Origin: Prevotellaceae bacterium UBA6398
GTDB taxonomy: Bacteria > Bacteroidota > Bacteroidia > Bacteroidales > Bacteroidaceae
Direction: 5' to 3'
NCBI GenBank assembly: GCA_002437495.1
Contig: DJQA01000001.1
Location: 78,547 to 142,546 of the forward strand
Length of the DNA stretch: 64,000 nucleotides
Shown: positions 26,394-35,318 of the stretch, one piece after another
Position numbering within the stretch: the stretch's first letter is position 1
How the letters are laid out: each line of letters begins with the position of its first letter
Made by a program: the position numbers and the translations under genes
The notes under the pieces: model-generated
The model's database searches: none
Seen by the model: only the letters and a program-made list of their open reading frames with translations
What the model was told of the DNA's origin: nothing

Positions 26394-27422
26394 ATGCACA
26401 AAATGGAAAATATCGATTGGGAGAATTTGAAATTCGGCTACATCCCCACAAACTACAATGTGCGCTGCCGCTACCGCAACGGCAAATGGGGTGAAATCGA
26501 GGTTTCGTCAGAAACAACGCTCAATATACACATGGCGGCCACCTGCCTGCACTACGGCCAGGAGGCTTTCGAGGGGTTGAAGGCCCACGGCTGCAAGGAC
26601 GGCAAGGTGAGGATTTTCAGAATGAGGGCCAACGCCGAGCGCCTGCAAAACACCTGTCGCGGTATAATGATGCCCGAAGTGCCGACAGACCTGTTCGAGA
26701 GAATGGTGGTGAAGGTCGTTAAGCTAAACCGCGAATTTGTGCCGCCTTATGGTCATGATGCCTCATTATATATAAGGCCTCTGCTCATCGGCACGAGTGC
26801 GCAGGTAGGCGTGCATCCGGCCAGCGAATACATGCTGATTATTTTTGTAACCCCGGTAGGACCTTACTTCAAGGGCGGGTTCGCAAGCTCAAACTATGTA
26901 ATCATACGCGAATACGACCGCGCCGCCCCGCTGGGCACGGGACGATACAAAGTCGGCGGTAACTATGCGGCGAGCCTTGTGGCAAACAACATCGCCCACG
27001 AAAAGGGATATTCCTGCGAATTCTATCTTGACGCAAAGGAAAAGAAATACATCGACGAGTGCGGAGCGGCAAACTTCTTCGGCATAAAGAACAACACATA
27101 CATAACGCCGAAGTCAACCTCAATTTTGCCCTCAATAACCAACAACAGTTTGCAGCAACTCGCCAAAGACCTTGGCATGAAGGTTGAAGTACGCCCTGTT
27201 CCCGAGGAGGAACTCGACACGTTCGAGGAGGCGGGGGCTTGCGGCACTGCCGCCGTAATCAGTCCGATAGAGAAAATCGACGACCTCGAGCGGGGCAAGA
27301 GCTATGTTATAAGCAAGGACGGAAAGCCCGGGCCTTGGAGCACGAAACTCTACCACACACTGCGCGCTATACAGCTTGGCGAAGAGCCCGACACGCACAA
27401 TTGGGTAACGGTGCTCGACTGA
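26394..27422 (+). CDS. ilvE: Branched-chain amino acid aminotransferase
   Basis: A 342-residue PLP enzyme of the BCAT type II family, interconverting branched-chain amino acids and 2-keto acids with glutamate. Seen: HYGQEAFEGLKAH, the PLP-lysine segment GTGRYKVGGNYAAS, CGAANFFGI and the EAGACGTAAVISP motif near the C-terminus. ATG 26394 (MHKMENIDW) or 26403 (MENIDW) are both possible; the upstream frame reading from 26301 is excluded by the promoter position. It is followed after 25 nt by the DUF975 gene. Confidence 0.92.
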   Translation: MHKMENIDWENLKFGYIPTNYNVRCRYRNGKWGEIEVSSETTLNIHMAATCLHYGQEAFEGLKAHGCKDGKVRIFRMRANAERLQNTCRGIMMPEVPTDLFERMVVKVVKLNREFVPPYGHDASLYIRPLLIGTSAQVGVHPASEYMLIIFVTPVGPYFKGGFASSNYVIIREYDRAAPLGTGRYKVGGNYAASLVANNIAHEKGYSCEFYLDAKEKKYIDECGAANFFGIKNNTYITPKSTSILPSITNNSLQQLAKDLGMKVEVRPVPEEELDTFEEAGACGTAAVISPIEKIDDLERGKSYVISKDGKPGPWSTKLYHTLRAIQLGEEPDTHNWVTVLD

Positions 27423-27447
27423 GAAAACAAATAAAAATTCATATGCC

Positions 27448-28101
27448 ATGAAAAGTTTCAGTGAAATAAAAAACTCCGCCATCAGAGTGCTTGACGGCAA
27501 CTGGGGGCAATACGTGGGGCTTACATTCGTGTTCTACGCGATAACCATAGTTGTTTCCATAGTTACAGGAGGCGACCCAAGGTACAGCGACCTGCTTTAT
27601 AGCGTCTGGGGGCTTGTTGCCACCCTTGCCCTCATCCCGCTTTCATACGGTTTCGGGCTCCTGTTCCTCAATGCCTTTCGCGGATGTAGCGAACGGGTCA
27701 AGATATCAAACCTTTTCGACGGATACAGGGATTTCGGCAGGGTGTTCCTCACACTGCTCATACAGGGGATATACACCGTGTTGTGGAGTCTGCTTTTTGT
27801 AATACCCGGAATAATAAAGGGCATATCCTACACAATGACTATCTTCGTGCTGAACGACGAACCCGGTTTGAGCTACGATGCGGCGATAACGCGCAGCTCA
27901 AAGCTGATGTACGGCCATAAGCTCGACTTCTTCCTGTTCTCGCTCAGTTTCATAGGATGGTGGCTTTTGTCGCTTCTCACCTTCGGCATCGGCTTTCTGT
28001 GGCTTGTGCCATATTACAGCACGGCAAAGGCGGCGTTCTATCACGAGCTGCTCGAGGAGGAAAAGCAAAGCCGGCCCATTCCGCCGCTTGGCGACATTTA
28101 A
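27448..28101 (+). CDS. DUF975 family membrane protein
   Basis: A 217-residue inner-membrane protein with five or six helices. The DUF975 hallmarks are present: the N-terminal SFSEIKNSAIRVLDGNWGQY, the LNAFRG loop, GIIKGISYTMTIFVLNDEPGLSYDAAI and the C-terminal FIGWWLLSLLTFGIGFLWLVPY. Function unknown. It follows ilvE closely and may be co-transcribed; no terminator is seen after it. Confidence 0.8.
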   Translation: MKSFSEIKNSAIRVLDGNWGQYVGLTFVFYAITIVVSIVTGGDPRYSDLLYSVWGLVATLALIPLSYGFGLLFLNAFRGCSERVKISNLFDGYRDFGRVFLTLLIQGIYTVLWSLLFVIPGIIKGISYTMTIFVLNDEPGLSYDAAITRSSKLMYGHKLDFFLFSLSFIGWWLLSLLTFGIGFLWLVPYYSTAKAAFYHELLEEEKQSRPIPPLGDI

Positions 28102-28215
28102 GAGTCAACAATCCGTGGAGCGGCATTGATTTGTGCGGTTCGTGTGGCGGAAAGTGAGCGTGCGCAATACCATACGAATACACAGCAGCCAATCATTCAA
28201 CAAATTGCACCGCTT

Positions 28216-28336
28216 GTAGGGGCGTATTGCATACGCCCTGAAGTGTGCCGATTTGCAATGTCGCAGCGGAGGTTTGCGGTGCGGTTCAAGCGGTGGCGTA
28301 CAGGGCGTATGCCATACGCCCCTACAAATGGCGCAA
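28216..28336 (+). repeat. GTAGGGGCG palindromic element, copy B (intact)
   Basis: About 110 bp bounded by inverted ends: GTAGGGGCGTATTGCATACG (28216-28235) and its counterpart ending CATACGCCCCTAC (28313-28325), followed by AAATGGCGCAAAA. Each end is itself a small palindrome. It lies exactly 28 bp before array copy 6. The GTAGGGGCG...CGCCCCTAC type is, to my knowledge, widespread in bacterial genomes. Confidence 0.85.
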
Positions 28337-28353
28337 AACAAAAGCCATGAAAA

Positions 28354-28474
28354 TTACATTTGATGTAGGAAAAACTACATAGGACATAGAAAAAATTATA
28401 TCAGACATAATTTTTTCTACATCAGACCTTTTTTCGTCACTTCCAAATTCCTGTTTTCCAACAACTTACAAAAA
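28354..28474 (+). repeat. 21-bp phased array element, copy 6
   Basis: Four units (28354-28434), the T-tract and a somewhat diverged tail ending TTACAAAAA near 28474. The -1 unit is in the CAG orientation (TATATCAGACATA) and the -2 unit reads TACATAGGACATA. The rest of the gap before the glycosidase gene holds a -7 box. Confidence 0.9.
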
Positions 28475-28634
28475 CACTTCAAAACAGTATATATTTTTGA
28501 TTTTCAGCATTTTTCGAAATTTTTGGTTTGGGGATGGACTTTCGCCGTGGGATGCCGAGAGAAGCACACTGCCATGCTCCCACCGCAAATGAGACAAAAA
28601 CAACACTCCGTGGAAGCATTCGCGCAAAAAGACT

Positions 28635-28642
28635 TATATTTG
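28635..28642 (+). promoter_or_regulatory. -7 box (TATATTTG) for the GH127-type gene
   Basis: An exact TAnnTTTG match, 34 nt before the ATG at 28677; no -33 TTTG at the normal spacing. Confidence 0.45.
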
Positions 28643-28676
28643 CAATATTAAAACCACTAAAACCCTGACATCAGCC

Positions 28677-30713
28677 ATGACCAAAGCCAACAAACTGAAA
28701 TCCGTTATCGGCGCATTCGCGCTGCTCGGCTCGCTCTCCGCCGCAACGGCAAGCGCAGAAAGCGTGAGAACCGTAGTACGCCCCGAAATTACGGCAGCAT
28801 CACCCCACTACCCTGCCAACAAAGTGCCGCTTGTGCAGGCGTCATTCATAAAACTGCCTACCGGCAGCATAAAGCCGCAGGGATGGATTCTCACGCAGCT
28901 CAACCTGCAGGCCGACGGTCTTTGCGGGCATCTTGGCGAAATAAGCGCGTGGCTTCAGAAGGACGACAACGCATGGCTTTGCTCCGGCGGCAAATGGGGC
29001 TGGGAGGAAGTGCCCTACTGGTTGCGCGGCTATTCGAGCATGGCATGGATTCTGGGGCGCAAGGAGATGCAGAAGGAGAGCCGGCTGTGGATTGACGCAA
29101 TGCTGAAAAGCCAGAAAGCCAACGGCGACTTCGGTCCAGAGGAGGAAGGGCTTGACCATTATTGGGCGAACATGATTGTGCTGTGGCTGTTGCAGGACTA
29201 CTACGAATACAGCGGCGACAAGCGCGTAATCGACTTCATGACCAAATACTTCCACTACCAGCTCACTGTGCCCGACGACAAGTTCCTGCGCAAATACTGG
29301 GAGAACTCACGCGGCGGAGACAACCTGTGGAGTGTGGTGTGGCTCTACAACCGCACCGGCGACAGCGAGCTTCTTAAACTCGCCGACAAGCTGCACCGCT
29401 GCACGGCCGACTGGACACAGGCGCAAAACCTGCCCAACTGGCACAACGTGAACATAGCGCAGGGCGTGAGGGAGCCGGCGGAATATTTCCTGTTCAAGAA
29501 AGACAGTTCGCTGCTCCGCGCCACATACAACGACCAGCAACTCGTGAGGCGCATATTCGGACAGATGCCCGGCGGGATGTTCGCCGCCGATGAAAACGCC
29601 CGTATGGGATACATCGACCCGCGACAAGGCACGGAAACCTGCGGCTTTGCCGAGCAAATGGCCACAGACGAGATACTCCTGCTCACAACCGGCGACCCCT
29701 GTTGGGCGGAAAACTGCGAGGACGTGGCGTTCAACAGTTTTCCCGCCGCATTCAGCCCCGACTACAAAGCCCTGCGCTATCTAACCTGCGCCAACATGGT
29801 TGTGAGCGACGATAAAAACCACAGCCCGGGAATACAGAACGAAGGTCCGTTTCTGGCCATGAACCCGTTCAGCAGCCGCTGCTGCCAACACAACCACGGA
29901 TTCGGCTGGCCATACTATGCGCAACACCTTGTGCTCGCCACCAACGACGGCGGACTTGCCACCGTGCTTTTCGGCGCGTGCGAGACTACGGCAAAAGTGG
30001 GCAGCGAGGGGCGCGAAATAACCCTGACCGAGGAAACCGGATATCCGTTCGACAGTAATATAAAGCTCATCGTGTCAACCAAGAAAAAAGTGTCGTTCCC
30101 GCTCTACGTGAGAGTGCCATCGTGGACGCACAATGCCACGGCAAGCATAAACGGCCAAGCCGTGGAGTGCAACCTCGAAAGCGGCAAATACCTGCGGATT
30201 GAGCGCGAATGGAAAAACGGCGACCGCGTGGAACTCAACTTTCCAATGAGCATAAGTCTGCGCCGCTGGCCCACAAACCAAAACTCGGTGAGCGTGGACT
30301 ACGGTCCGCTCACCCTTTCACTGCGAATAGACGAAAAGAACGAAAAAAAGGAAAGCGACAAAACGGCAATAGGCGATTCGAAATGGCAAAAGGGAGCCGA
30401 CACGACAAAATGGCCCACGTGGCTTATATACCCCGCATCCGACTGGAACTACGCCCTTTGTATTGACGAGCCTGTAAAGCTTGTGAAAAAGGAAAGCGTG
30501 AAAGAAAACACAAACCCCTTTGTCTCTACGGACGTTCCCTTGGTGTTCAAGGCAAAAGGCAGGAAAATCCCAAGCTGGGACATTGACAAATACGGGCTGT
30601 GCGCCCCGCTTCCCGACACATGCGCCGCCCAAAGCAGCGAGAAATACGACATAGAACTTATACCCATGGGAGCGGCGCGACTTAGAATATCCGCATTTCC
30701 GCAAGGCAAATAA
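28677..30713 (+). CDS. GH127-type (DUF1680) glycoside hydrolase, putative beta-L-arabinofuranosidase
   Basis: A 678-residue secreted enzyme. After a signal peptide (about 1-27, ending ATASA) come an all-alpha barrel domain and C-terminal beta-sandwiches. The zinc-thiolate centre known for GH127 is intact: E320 and C322 in TETCGF, and C402-C403 in SRCCQHNHG, with one of the paired cysteines expected to be the nucleophile. GH127 and GH146 enzymes release L-arabinofuranose from plant glycans and glycoproteins; which subfamily applies cannot be settled by eye. No SusC/SusD genes are adjacent, so this is not a standard utilisation locus. Stand-alone gene ending at a strong terminator. Confidence 0.85.
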   Translation: MTKANKLKSVIGAFALLGSLSAATASAESVRTVVRPEITAASPHYPANKVPLVQASFIKLPTGSIKPQGWILTQLNLQADGLCGHLGEISAWLQKDDNAWLCSGGKWGWEEVPYWLRGYSSMAWILGRKEMQKESRLWIDAMLKSQKANGDFGPEEEGLDHYWANMIVLWLLQDYYEYSGDKRVIDFMTKYFHYQLTVPDDKFLRKYWENSRGGDNLWSVVWLYNRTGDSELLKLADKLHRCTADWTQAQNLPNWHNVNIAQGVREPAEYFLFKKDSSLLRATYNDQQLVRRIFGQMPGGMFAADENARMGYIDPRQGTETCGFAEQMATDEILLLTTGDPCWAENCEDVAFNSFPAAFSPDYKALRYLTCANMVVSDDKNHSPGIQNEGPFLAMNPFSSRCCQHNHGFGWPYYAQHLVLATNDGGLATVLFGACETTAKVGSEGREITLTEETGYPFDSNIKLIVSTKKKVSFPLYVRVPSWTHNATASINGQAVECNLESGKYLRIEREWKNGDRVELNFPMSISLRRWPTNQNSVSVDYGPLTLSLRIDEKNEKKESDKTAIGDSKWQKGADTTKWPTWLIYPASDWNYALCIDEPVKLVKKESVKENTNPFVSTDVPLVFKAKGRKIPSWDIDKYGLCAPLPDTCAAQSSEKYDIELIPMGAARLRISAFPQGK

Positions 30714-30723
30714 CAATCACAGC

Positions 30724-30762
30724 AAAATGCCGCAGCGTTGTATGGGCTGCGGCATTTTTTTA
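30724..30762. terminator. Terminator between the GH127-type and MATE genes
   Basis: AAATGCCGCAGC pairs with GCTGCGGCATTT around a 9-nt loop, followed by a T-run. It can serve both convergent genes. Confidence 0.88.
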
Positions 30763-32094
30763 CACCACTCCGAAAGCGCGCCGCCTCATCGGGCGAAACA
30801 AAACCATCATAACAAGCGAACGCATGGCAAGAAAGGACAGGAAAGCCGTCCAAAGGGCGTAGTTTCCCATTACGTCTCTTAAAATGAAAAACACACCAAA
30901 GAAAACCGCCGATGAAACAATCGCCGACAGCAGCATGAACCTTGACGCAGTAGCCCCCACAAACACACCGTCAAGCAGAAAGGCAGCCACAGACACAACA
31001 GGTATCGCCGCCGCGAAAGGCAGAAACTCAACCGCCGCCGCAACCGTTGCCCCATCGTCGGTGAGCAACAACAAAAAGCCCCTGCCGCCCGCAACATACA
31101 CACAAGAGAACAGCAGCGCGGCAACGGCGCACATTATCGCCGAAACCTTTATCATCCTTGAAAAATCCAAGGAATTGCGCGCACCGACATACCTGCCCGA
31201 CAAAGCTTCTGCCGAAAAGGCAAGTCCGTCGCTTATATACGAAAAAACAACAAACAACTGCATCAGCAAGGCATTGGCGGCGAGAACTGTGGCATTCATC
31301 CTTGCGCCGCTAATGGTAAACCACGACATAACCGCAACATTTAGAAGTGTGCGGAGAAATATATCGCGATTTATGTTGAAGAACCCGGCAAGCGCAATAC
31401 GGTTCATTATTTCAGCCACCCCAACCCTTGGCAAAGCGGCATGGCACCTTGCACGAAACACAACGCAACTAAGCACAAAGCCTACGTATTGCCCTACAAC
31501 CGTTCCGGCAGCCACGCCCTCTACCTTCATACCTAAAACATAAACAAACAGCAAACTCGCCGCAAGGTTAGCCACATTCTGCACAATGGCAACCAACATG
31601 GGAAACACGGAGTTCTGCGTACCGAGAAACCAGCCCGAGAAAGCATAAATTCCAAGCACCGCCGGCGCACCGAGTATGCATATCCTAAAATAAGCAACGG
31701 CAGGCTCTTCAACCCCATCGGGACAATTTACCAACGCAAACGCCACGCGGCACAACCACGGGCTTACCAAAACAAAAAACAACCCAATGCCCAAAGCCAA
31801 AAACAACGCCCTGGAAAGTTGCAACGCCATTCCGCGCAAATCTCCTCTCCCGAAAGCCTGCGCCGTAAGCCCGCTCGTGCCCATCCTGATAAAGCCCATA
31901 AGCCAGTAAAGCACATTAAAAACCATGCCTCCCACGGCTATCGCACCAAGATAAACCTGCGAGCCGAGATGTCCGGTAATGGCTGTATCGACAAGCGACA
32001 GCAACGGAACGGATATGTTCGACACTATGGCGGGGACGGCTATTCGCAATATGCCGTGCGCGGTTTCACGATAAGTTGGCGTTTGAAATCCCAT
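30760..32094 (-). CDS. MATE family efflux transporter (DinF-like)
   Basis: A 444-residue inner-membrane protein with about 12 helices in two homologous bundles. Typical MATE segments include PLLSLVDTAITGHLGSQVYL near the N-terminus, GFIRMGTSGLTAQAFGRG, and the loop PAVLGIYAFSGWFLGTQNS. MATE pumps export cationic compounds against Na+ or H+; the substrate is unknown. It is divergent from tadA, with a TAATTTTG -7 box on its strand at 32122-32129. Confidence 0.9.
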   Translation of the reverse strand: MGFQTPTYRETAHGILRIAVPAIVSNISVPLLSLVDTAITGHLGSQVYLGAIAVGGMVFNVLYWLMGFIRMGTSGLTAQAFGRGDLRGMALQLSRALFLALGIGLFFVLVSPWLCRVAFALVNCPDGVEEPAVAYFRICILGAPAVLGIYAFSGWFLGTQNSVFPMLVAIVQNVANLAASLLFVYVLGMKVEGVAAGTVVGQYVGFVLSCVVFRARCHAALPRVGVAEIMNRIALAGFFNINRDIFLRTLLNVAVMSWFTISGARMNATVLAANALLMQLFVVFSYISDGLAFSAEALSGRYVGARNSLDFSRMIKVSAIMCAVAALLFSCVYVAGGRGFLLLLTDDGATVAAAVEFLPFAAAIPVVSVAAFLLDGVFVGATASRFMLLSAIVSSAVFFGVFFILRDVMGNYALWTAFLSFLAMRSLVMMVLFRPMRRRAFGVV

Positions 32095-32121
32095 CTGCTC
32101 CCAAAGTGCTTTTTAAGGTTG

Positions 32122-32129
32122 CAAAATTA
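32122..32129 (-). promoter_or_regulatory. -7 box (TAATTTTG) for the MATE gene
   Basis: An exact -7 match on the minus strand, 27 nt before the ATG at 32094. No clear -33. Confidence 0.45.
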
Positions 32130-32161
32130 GCGAAAATCCACGCGTTGTGCGCCAAAACAAC

Positions 32162-32169
32162 TAACTTTG
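32162..32169 (+). promoter_or_regulatory. -7 box (TAACTTTG) almost abutting tadA
   Basis: A perfect -7 match with only 4 nt between it and the tadA ATG at 32174. A transcript starting at the normal distance would begin at or next to the A of that ATG, so the mRNA may be leaderless. No -33 TTTG is seen at 19-20 bp, which weakens the call. Confidence 0.4.
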
Positions 32170-32173
32170 CTGC

Positions 32174-32614
32174 ATGACAGCAAACGATGACGAAAAATAC
32201 ATGCGCCTTGCCATTGCCGAGGCACGCGATGCTGCGAACGAAGACGAAGTTCCCGTTGGAGCGGTAGTGGTTTGCAAAGACAGGGTGATAGGCCGGGCAC
32301 ATAACCTTACGGAAACCCTTAACGATGTAACCGCCCATGCCGAAATGCAGGCCGTTACAGCCGCAGCAAACTACCTTGGTGGAAAATATCTAAACGATTG
32401 CACGCTTTATGTAACCGTGGAGCCGTGCTTCATGTGCGCCGGTGCATTGGGTTGGGCGCAGCTTGGGCGTTTGGTTTATGGGGCTGCCGACCCCAAACGC
32501 GGCTACACGCTTCTTTCACCCAATCCTCTCCACCCCAAAACCGAAGTTGTCGCCGGAGTGCTTGCCGAAGAATGTGCCGAGCTGATTAAATCCTTTTTCG
32601 CAGCAAAAAGATGA
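32174..32614 (+). CDS. tadA: tRNA-specific adenosine deaminase
   Basis: A 146-residue zinc enzyme that converts A34 of tRNA-Arg(ACG) to inosine. Zinc and catalytic motifs are complete: HAEMQ and PCFMCAG. It has the short helix 1 (YMRLAIAEARDAA) and EVPVGAVVV expected of TadA. If transcription really starts at the nearby -7 box, a start at the internal ATG 32201 is a less likely alternative because it would remove residues before helix 1. Confidence 0.9.
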   Translation: MTANDDEKYMRLAIAEARDAANEDEVPVGAVVVCKDRVIGRAHNLTETLNDVTAHAEMQAVTAAANYLGGKYLNDCTLYVTVEPCFMCAGALGWAQLGRLVYGAADPKRGYTLLSPNPLHPKTEVVAGVLAEECAELIKSFFAAKR

Positions 32615-32648
32615 GGCACGGCAAAGCCCGCCACATATTTATAATGCA

Positions 32649-33317
32649 TTAATCGCGATTTGCCAAATACACAAGGTAGAAGCCGGTTGCGATTATCTCC
32701 ACCGTGTCTGCCACTGCCTCGTTTAGTGTGCCCTGCCAAAACATGTCAAAGTCGTAGCCACGATATTTAAGGTTTCCGAACTTTATATGCGTTGCGCCGA
32801 AATTAAAAACGGAAACCTGCCGTCCTTTCCCAACTGCAAACGCCATGCTGTCTCTGCACGGTATGAAAACGCCATAGGCGGTTGGCATAACCGCAAAAAC
32901 ACCGCATTGCAAATAATGCACAAGCAAACTTATGTTGCCGAGTGCATGGTCTTCGCGTTTTCCCGTTGCCCCGAGTATGGATATGCGGCTCACTCCCCGC
33001 GATTTCAAGTATCTTACCGCCTTGGTAAGGTCGTTTGTTTCCTGCTCTCGTTCCAAATGCAAAATTCCTGCATATTTCCTTTTCATCTCCTCCGACAGAG
33101 AATCGCCATCCCCCACAATGGCATCGGGTGCTATGCGAGCCTCGTTGGCTTTTGCGGCGGCCCCGTCGCAACAAACCACATAAGAGGTACGCGATATCCA
33201 TTGTCTTACAATTTCCTCACTCGGCCACTCTCCGTTGGCCAACACCACAGCCTGCGGAACGAAATCCCGCAGGGAAAAAACCTGTTGCTGCATTTTTATG
33301 GGTTTACACGCTGCCAT
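32649..33317 (-). CDS. Thiamine pyrophosphokinase
   Basis: About 222 residues. Transfers pyrophosphate from ATP to thiamine to make thiamine diphosphate. Seen: the substrate motif GDGDSL, ETNDLTKAVRYL, and GATGKREDHALGN, all diagnostic. The frame opens with GTG at 33341, but the ATGs at 33317 and 33293 are more likely starts; I report 33317. Cytosolic. No TPP riboswitch consensus was found upstream. Confidence 0.85.
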   Translation of the reverse strand: MAACKPIKMQQQVFSLRDFVPQAVVLANGEWPSEEIVRQWISRTSYVVCCDGAAAKANEARIAPDAIVGDGDSLSEEMKRKYAGILHLEREQETNDLTKAVRYLKSRGVSRISILGATGKREDHALGNISLLVHYLQCGVFAVMPTAYGVFIPCRDSMAFAVGKGRQVSVFNFGATHIKFGNLKYRGYDFDMFWQGTLNEAVADTVEIIATGFYLVYLANRD

Positions 33318-33382
33318 ATACTCCAAGAGTGAGCCATTCACCGCCCGAGCGTTCGGGAAAGGCAGGCATCAAAAATAACGTG

Positions 33383-33413
33383 CAAAAGTAAGCATTTATA
33401 ATTTGTATGCAAA
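33383..33413 (-). promoter_or_regulatory. Full promoter for thiamine pyrophosphokinase
   Basis: On the minus strand, -33 TTTG at 33410-33413, 19-bp spacer, and -7 TACTTTTG at 33383-33390. A second -7-like box (TATTTTTG, 33370-33377) lies closer to the gene. Confidence 0.65.
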
Positions 33414-33484
33414 CTGTTTTACTATATGCGCTCCATAAAAATAACTTACTCAAAGCTTTGATAAGATATATTAAAACTGCGCAC

Positions 33485-33515
33485 TTGCTGCATTCACCGC
33501 AGGTTGCTACCTTTG
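33485..33515 (+). promoter_or_regulatory. Promoter for yraN
   Basis: TTG at 33485-33487 (one base short of TTTG), 20-bp spacer, and -7 TACCTTTG at 33508-33515; the ATG follows after 19 nt. Confidence 0.6.
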
Positions 33516-33534
33516 CATTCACAAACACTAAGGC

Positions 33535-33912
33535 ATGGCCCAACACAATCTGTTAGGAAGACAAGGCGAAGAGGCTGCGGCGCGATTTCTTATGTTCCGC
33601 GACTATTCCATACTTGAACGCAACTGGAGGTGCGGGCATCTTGAAGTGGATATCATAGCCCTGAAGCGCGGACTTTTGGTTTTCGTGGAAGTGAAAACGC
33701 TCACAAGCGCAGACGTAATACTTCCCGAAGAACACGCCGACAAGGAGAAGCGCAAACATATAATTGCCGCAGCAAAAGCATACATGGGCATTAACAGGCT
33801 CGACCAGCAAATTCGTTTTGACATAATAAGCGTTACTGGCGCAGCCCCGCCTTTCAGCGTGCGCCACATCGAGAATGCCTTTGAAGTGGAGCCAAAATTT
33901 TTCGCCATATGA
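33535..33912 (+). CDS. YraN/UPF0102 family endonuclease-like protein
   Basis: A 125-residue protein of the Holliday-junction-resolvase-like YraN family. The N-terminal GRQGEEAAARFL helix and the nuclease-fold residues ILERNWRCGHLEVDII...FVEVKT (E-D-ExK) are present. Its cellular role is poorly known. It precedes birA by 47 nt on the same strand. Confidence 0.88.
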   Translation: MAQHNLLGRQGEEAAARFLMFRDYSILERNWRCGHLEVDIIALKRGLLVFVEVKTLTSADVILPEEHADKEKRKHIIAAAKAYMGINRLDQQIRFDIISVTGAAPPFSVRHIENAFEVEPKFFAI

Positions 33913-33959
33913 AGCAAACGGCGATATAAAAGAACAAAGCAAGCATACATACTAACATC

Positions 33960-34808
33960 ATGTCATACAATAACAGCACAATCAAGTCTGTTTCCACCCC
34001 TAAAGCCGACGAAACCAAGAAGCTGGAAATACAAACGCGGGCTTTCTGGTTTCTGTTTCCGCTAAAGCTTTCAACCGAATATAAGTTCTCTTATTTTTAC
34101 ATGGCGCGTACATCCTCGACAAACGACCTCGCGTTCTCGCTTCCCCTGCCCGAAAAAAACGAAATTCAAATAGTTTCGGCCGATATGCAGACGGACGGAA
34201 GAGGGCAAGGCAACACCGTCTGGGAGTCGGAATGCGGAAAAAACCTGACGTTCAGCATCGTTTGCCGCGCATGGTTTGTTGAACCCGCAAAACAGTTCTG
34301 CGTGCTGCAGGCTGCGGCATTGGCCGTGCGCCACGTGCTGGCGAAAATCTGCGGCAACGTTACAATAAAATGGCCCAACGACATATACATAGGCAACGGC
34401 AAAGTTAGCGGTACACTAATACAGTGTGACATGGAAAACGCCAAAACGCGCAGAATGGTAATAGGAATAGGCGTAAACGTTAACCAGGAGCATTTCACAA
34501 GCGCCGCTCCAAATGCCGTGTCGCTGCACAACGCAGCGGGGCACGAGTTCGACCGCATTTCCATCCTGCACTCGATAGCCGAGAGATTTGCTGTGGAATA
34601 CGATGCATTGAAGTTTGGCGCGGATTACATAAACCAAAGGTATGTTTCCCACCTGTACCACAAAGAAGGAATGCACGAATACAAGGACCGTAACGGCATT
34701 TTCCGCGCCGCCTTTGAAAGAGTGGAAAAAGACGGCCGCCTTGTTTTGCGCGATGAGAACGGAAAGGAAAGAACATACGGTTTCAAGGAAGTGGAGTTCA
34801 TGATTTAG
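33960..34808 (+). CDS. birA: Biotin--[acetyl-CoA-carboxylase] ligase
   Basis: A 282-residue enzyme that activates biotin and attaches it to carrier proteins. Catalytic-domain motifs: SSTNDLA, DGRGQGNTVWES (biotin loop), KWPNDIYIGNGKVSGTL, then the C-terminal SH3-like domain. No N-terminal DNA-binding domain is present, but residues 1-42 form an extension (KSVSTPKADETKKLEIQTRA) before the fold begins at FSYFYMARTSS; no better start lies downstream because the first strand would be lost. A natural client is the biotin carrier encoded at 56899-57372, whose AMKM motif is intact. Confidence 0.88.
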   Translation: MSYNNSTIKSVSTPKADETKKLEIQTRAFWFLFPLKLSTEYKFSYFYMARTSSTNDLAFSLPLPEKNEIQIVSADMQTDGRGQGNTVWESECGKNLTFSIVCRAWFVEPAKQFCVLQAAALAVRHVLAKICGNVTIKWPNDIYIGNGKVSGTLIQCDMENAKTRRMVIGIGVNVNQEHFTSAAPNAVSLHNAAGHEFDRISILHSIAERFAVEYDALKFGADYINQRYVSHLYHKEGMHEYKDRNGIFRAAFERVEKDGRLVLRDENGKERTYGFKEVEFMI

Positions 34809-34877
34809 GCGGCATGGAGCGTTGTAGCACGCCCCACAACAATCTAAACACAATCAATCAACAAATTTCGCCACCGC

Positions 34878-35006
34878 AGTGCGTATGACATGCGCACGGT
34901 TTGCGCCGTTTTTGTAATTTTGCGGCGTTTGTTTGCATATTTCACCAACTTGGTTCGAGCGGCGGCGTATAGGGCGTATGCAACACGCCCCTACAATTTC
35001 CGCAAT
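34878..35006 (+). repeat. GTAGGGGCG palindromic element, copy C (left end degenerate)
   Basis: A typical right end, GGGCGTATGC followed by AACACGCCCCTAC (34972-34994), then AATTTCCGCAA. The left end is reduced to a GTGCG...CGCAC hairpin near 34880-34898. It lies exactly 28 bp before array copy 7. Confidence 0.75.
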
Positions 35007-35022
35007 TCGCCAACTCCGAAAA

Positions 35023-35144
35023 TTACATTTGATGTAAGAAAAACCATGTCCTATGTAGGAAAAATTACATCTGATATAATTCAAATTACATCAGACCTTT
35101 TTTCTCCGCATTGCAATGCACTATTAACCAACTCCTTACAAAAT
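35023..35144 (+). repeat. 21-bp phased array element, copy 7
   Basis: Four units (35023-35103), then the T-tract and a tail ending CTTACAAAA near 35144. The -1 unit is a hybrid core (TACATCTGATATA) and the -2 unit is in the TCC orientation (CATGTCCTATGTA). It lies between the convergent birA and GH78 genes. Confidence 0.9.
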
Positions 35145-35239
35145 CATTCTCTTAACACTCATAAGACTGTTTTTCAGCCGCTTGCATATTTTTGCACAAA
35201 AAGCCGAAAAACACAACCAAGACATTTCCCATATTGCTA

Positions 35240-35292
35240 AAACACCCCCGACGTAATTTGCGTTTTGCTGCTTTTCGCCGGGGGATGTTGTA
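35240..35292 (-). terminator. Terminator of the GH78 gene
   Basis: On the minus strand, CATCCCCCGGCG pairs with CGTCGGGGGTG (one mismatch) across a 20-nt loop, followed by TTTTAG. It lies 27 bp after the stop. Confidence 0.65.
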
Positions 35293-35318
35293 TTATGGGA
35301 TTTAACTCCGCTGTTTTA

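Noticed and set aside
33318..33413. TPP riboswitch before thiamine pyrophosphokinase
   Set aside because: The conserved CUGAGA and related TPP-box segments are absent.
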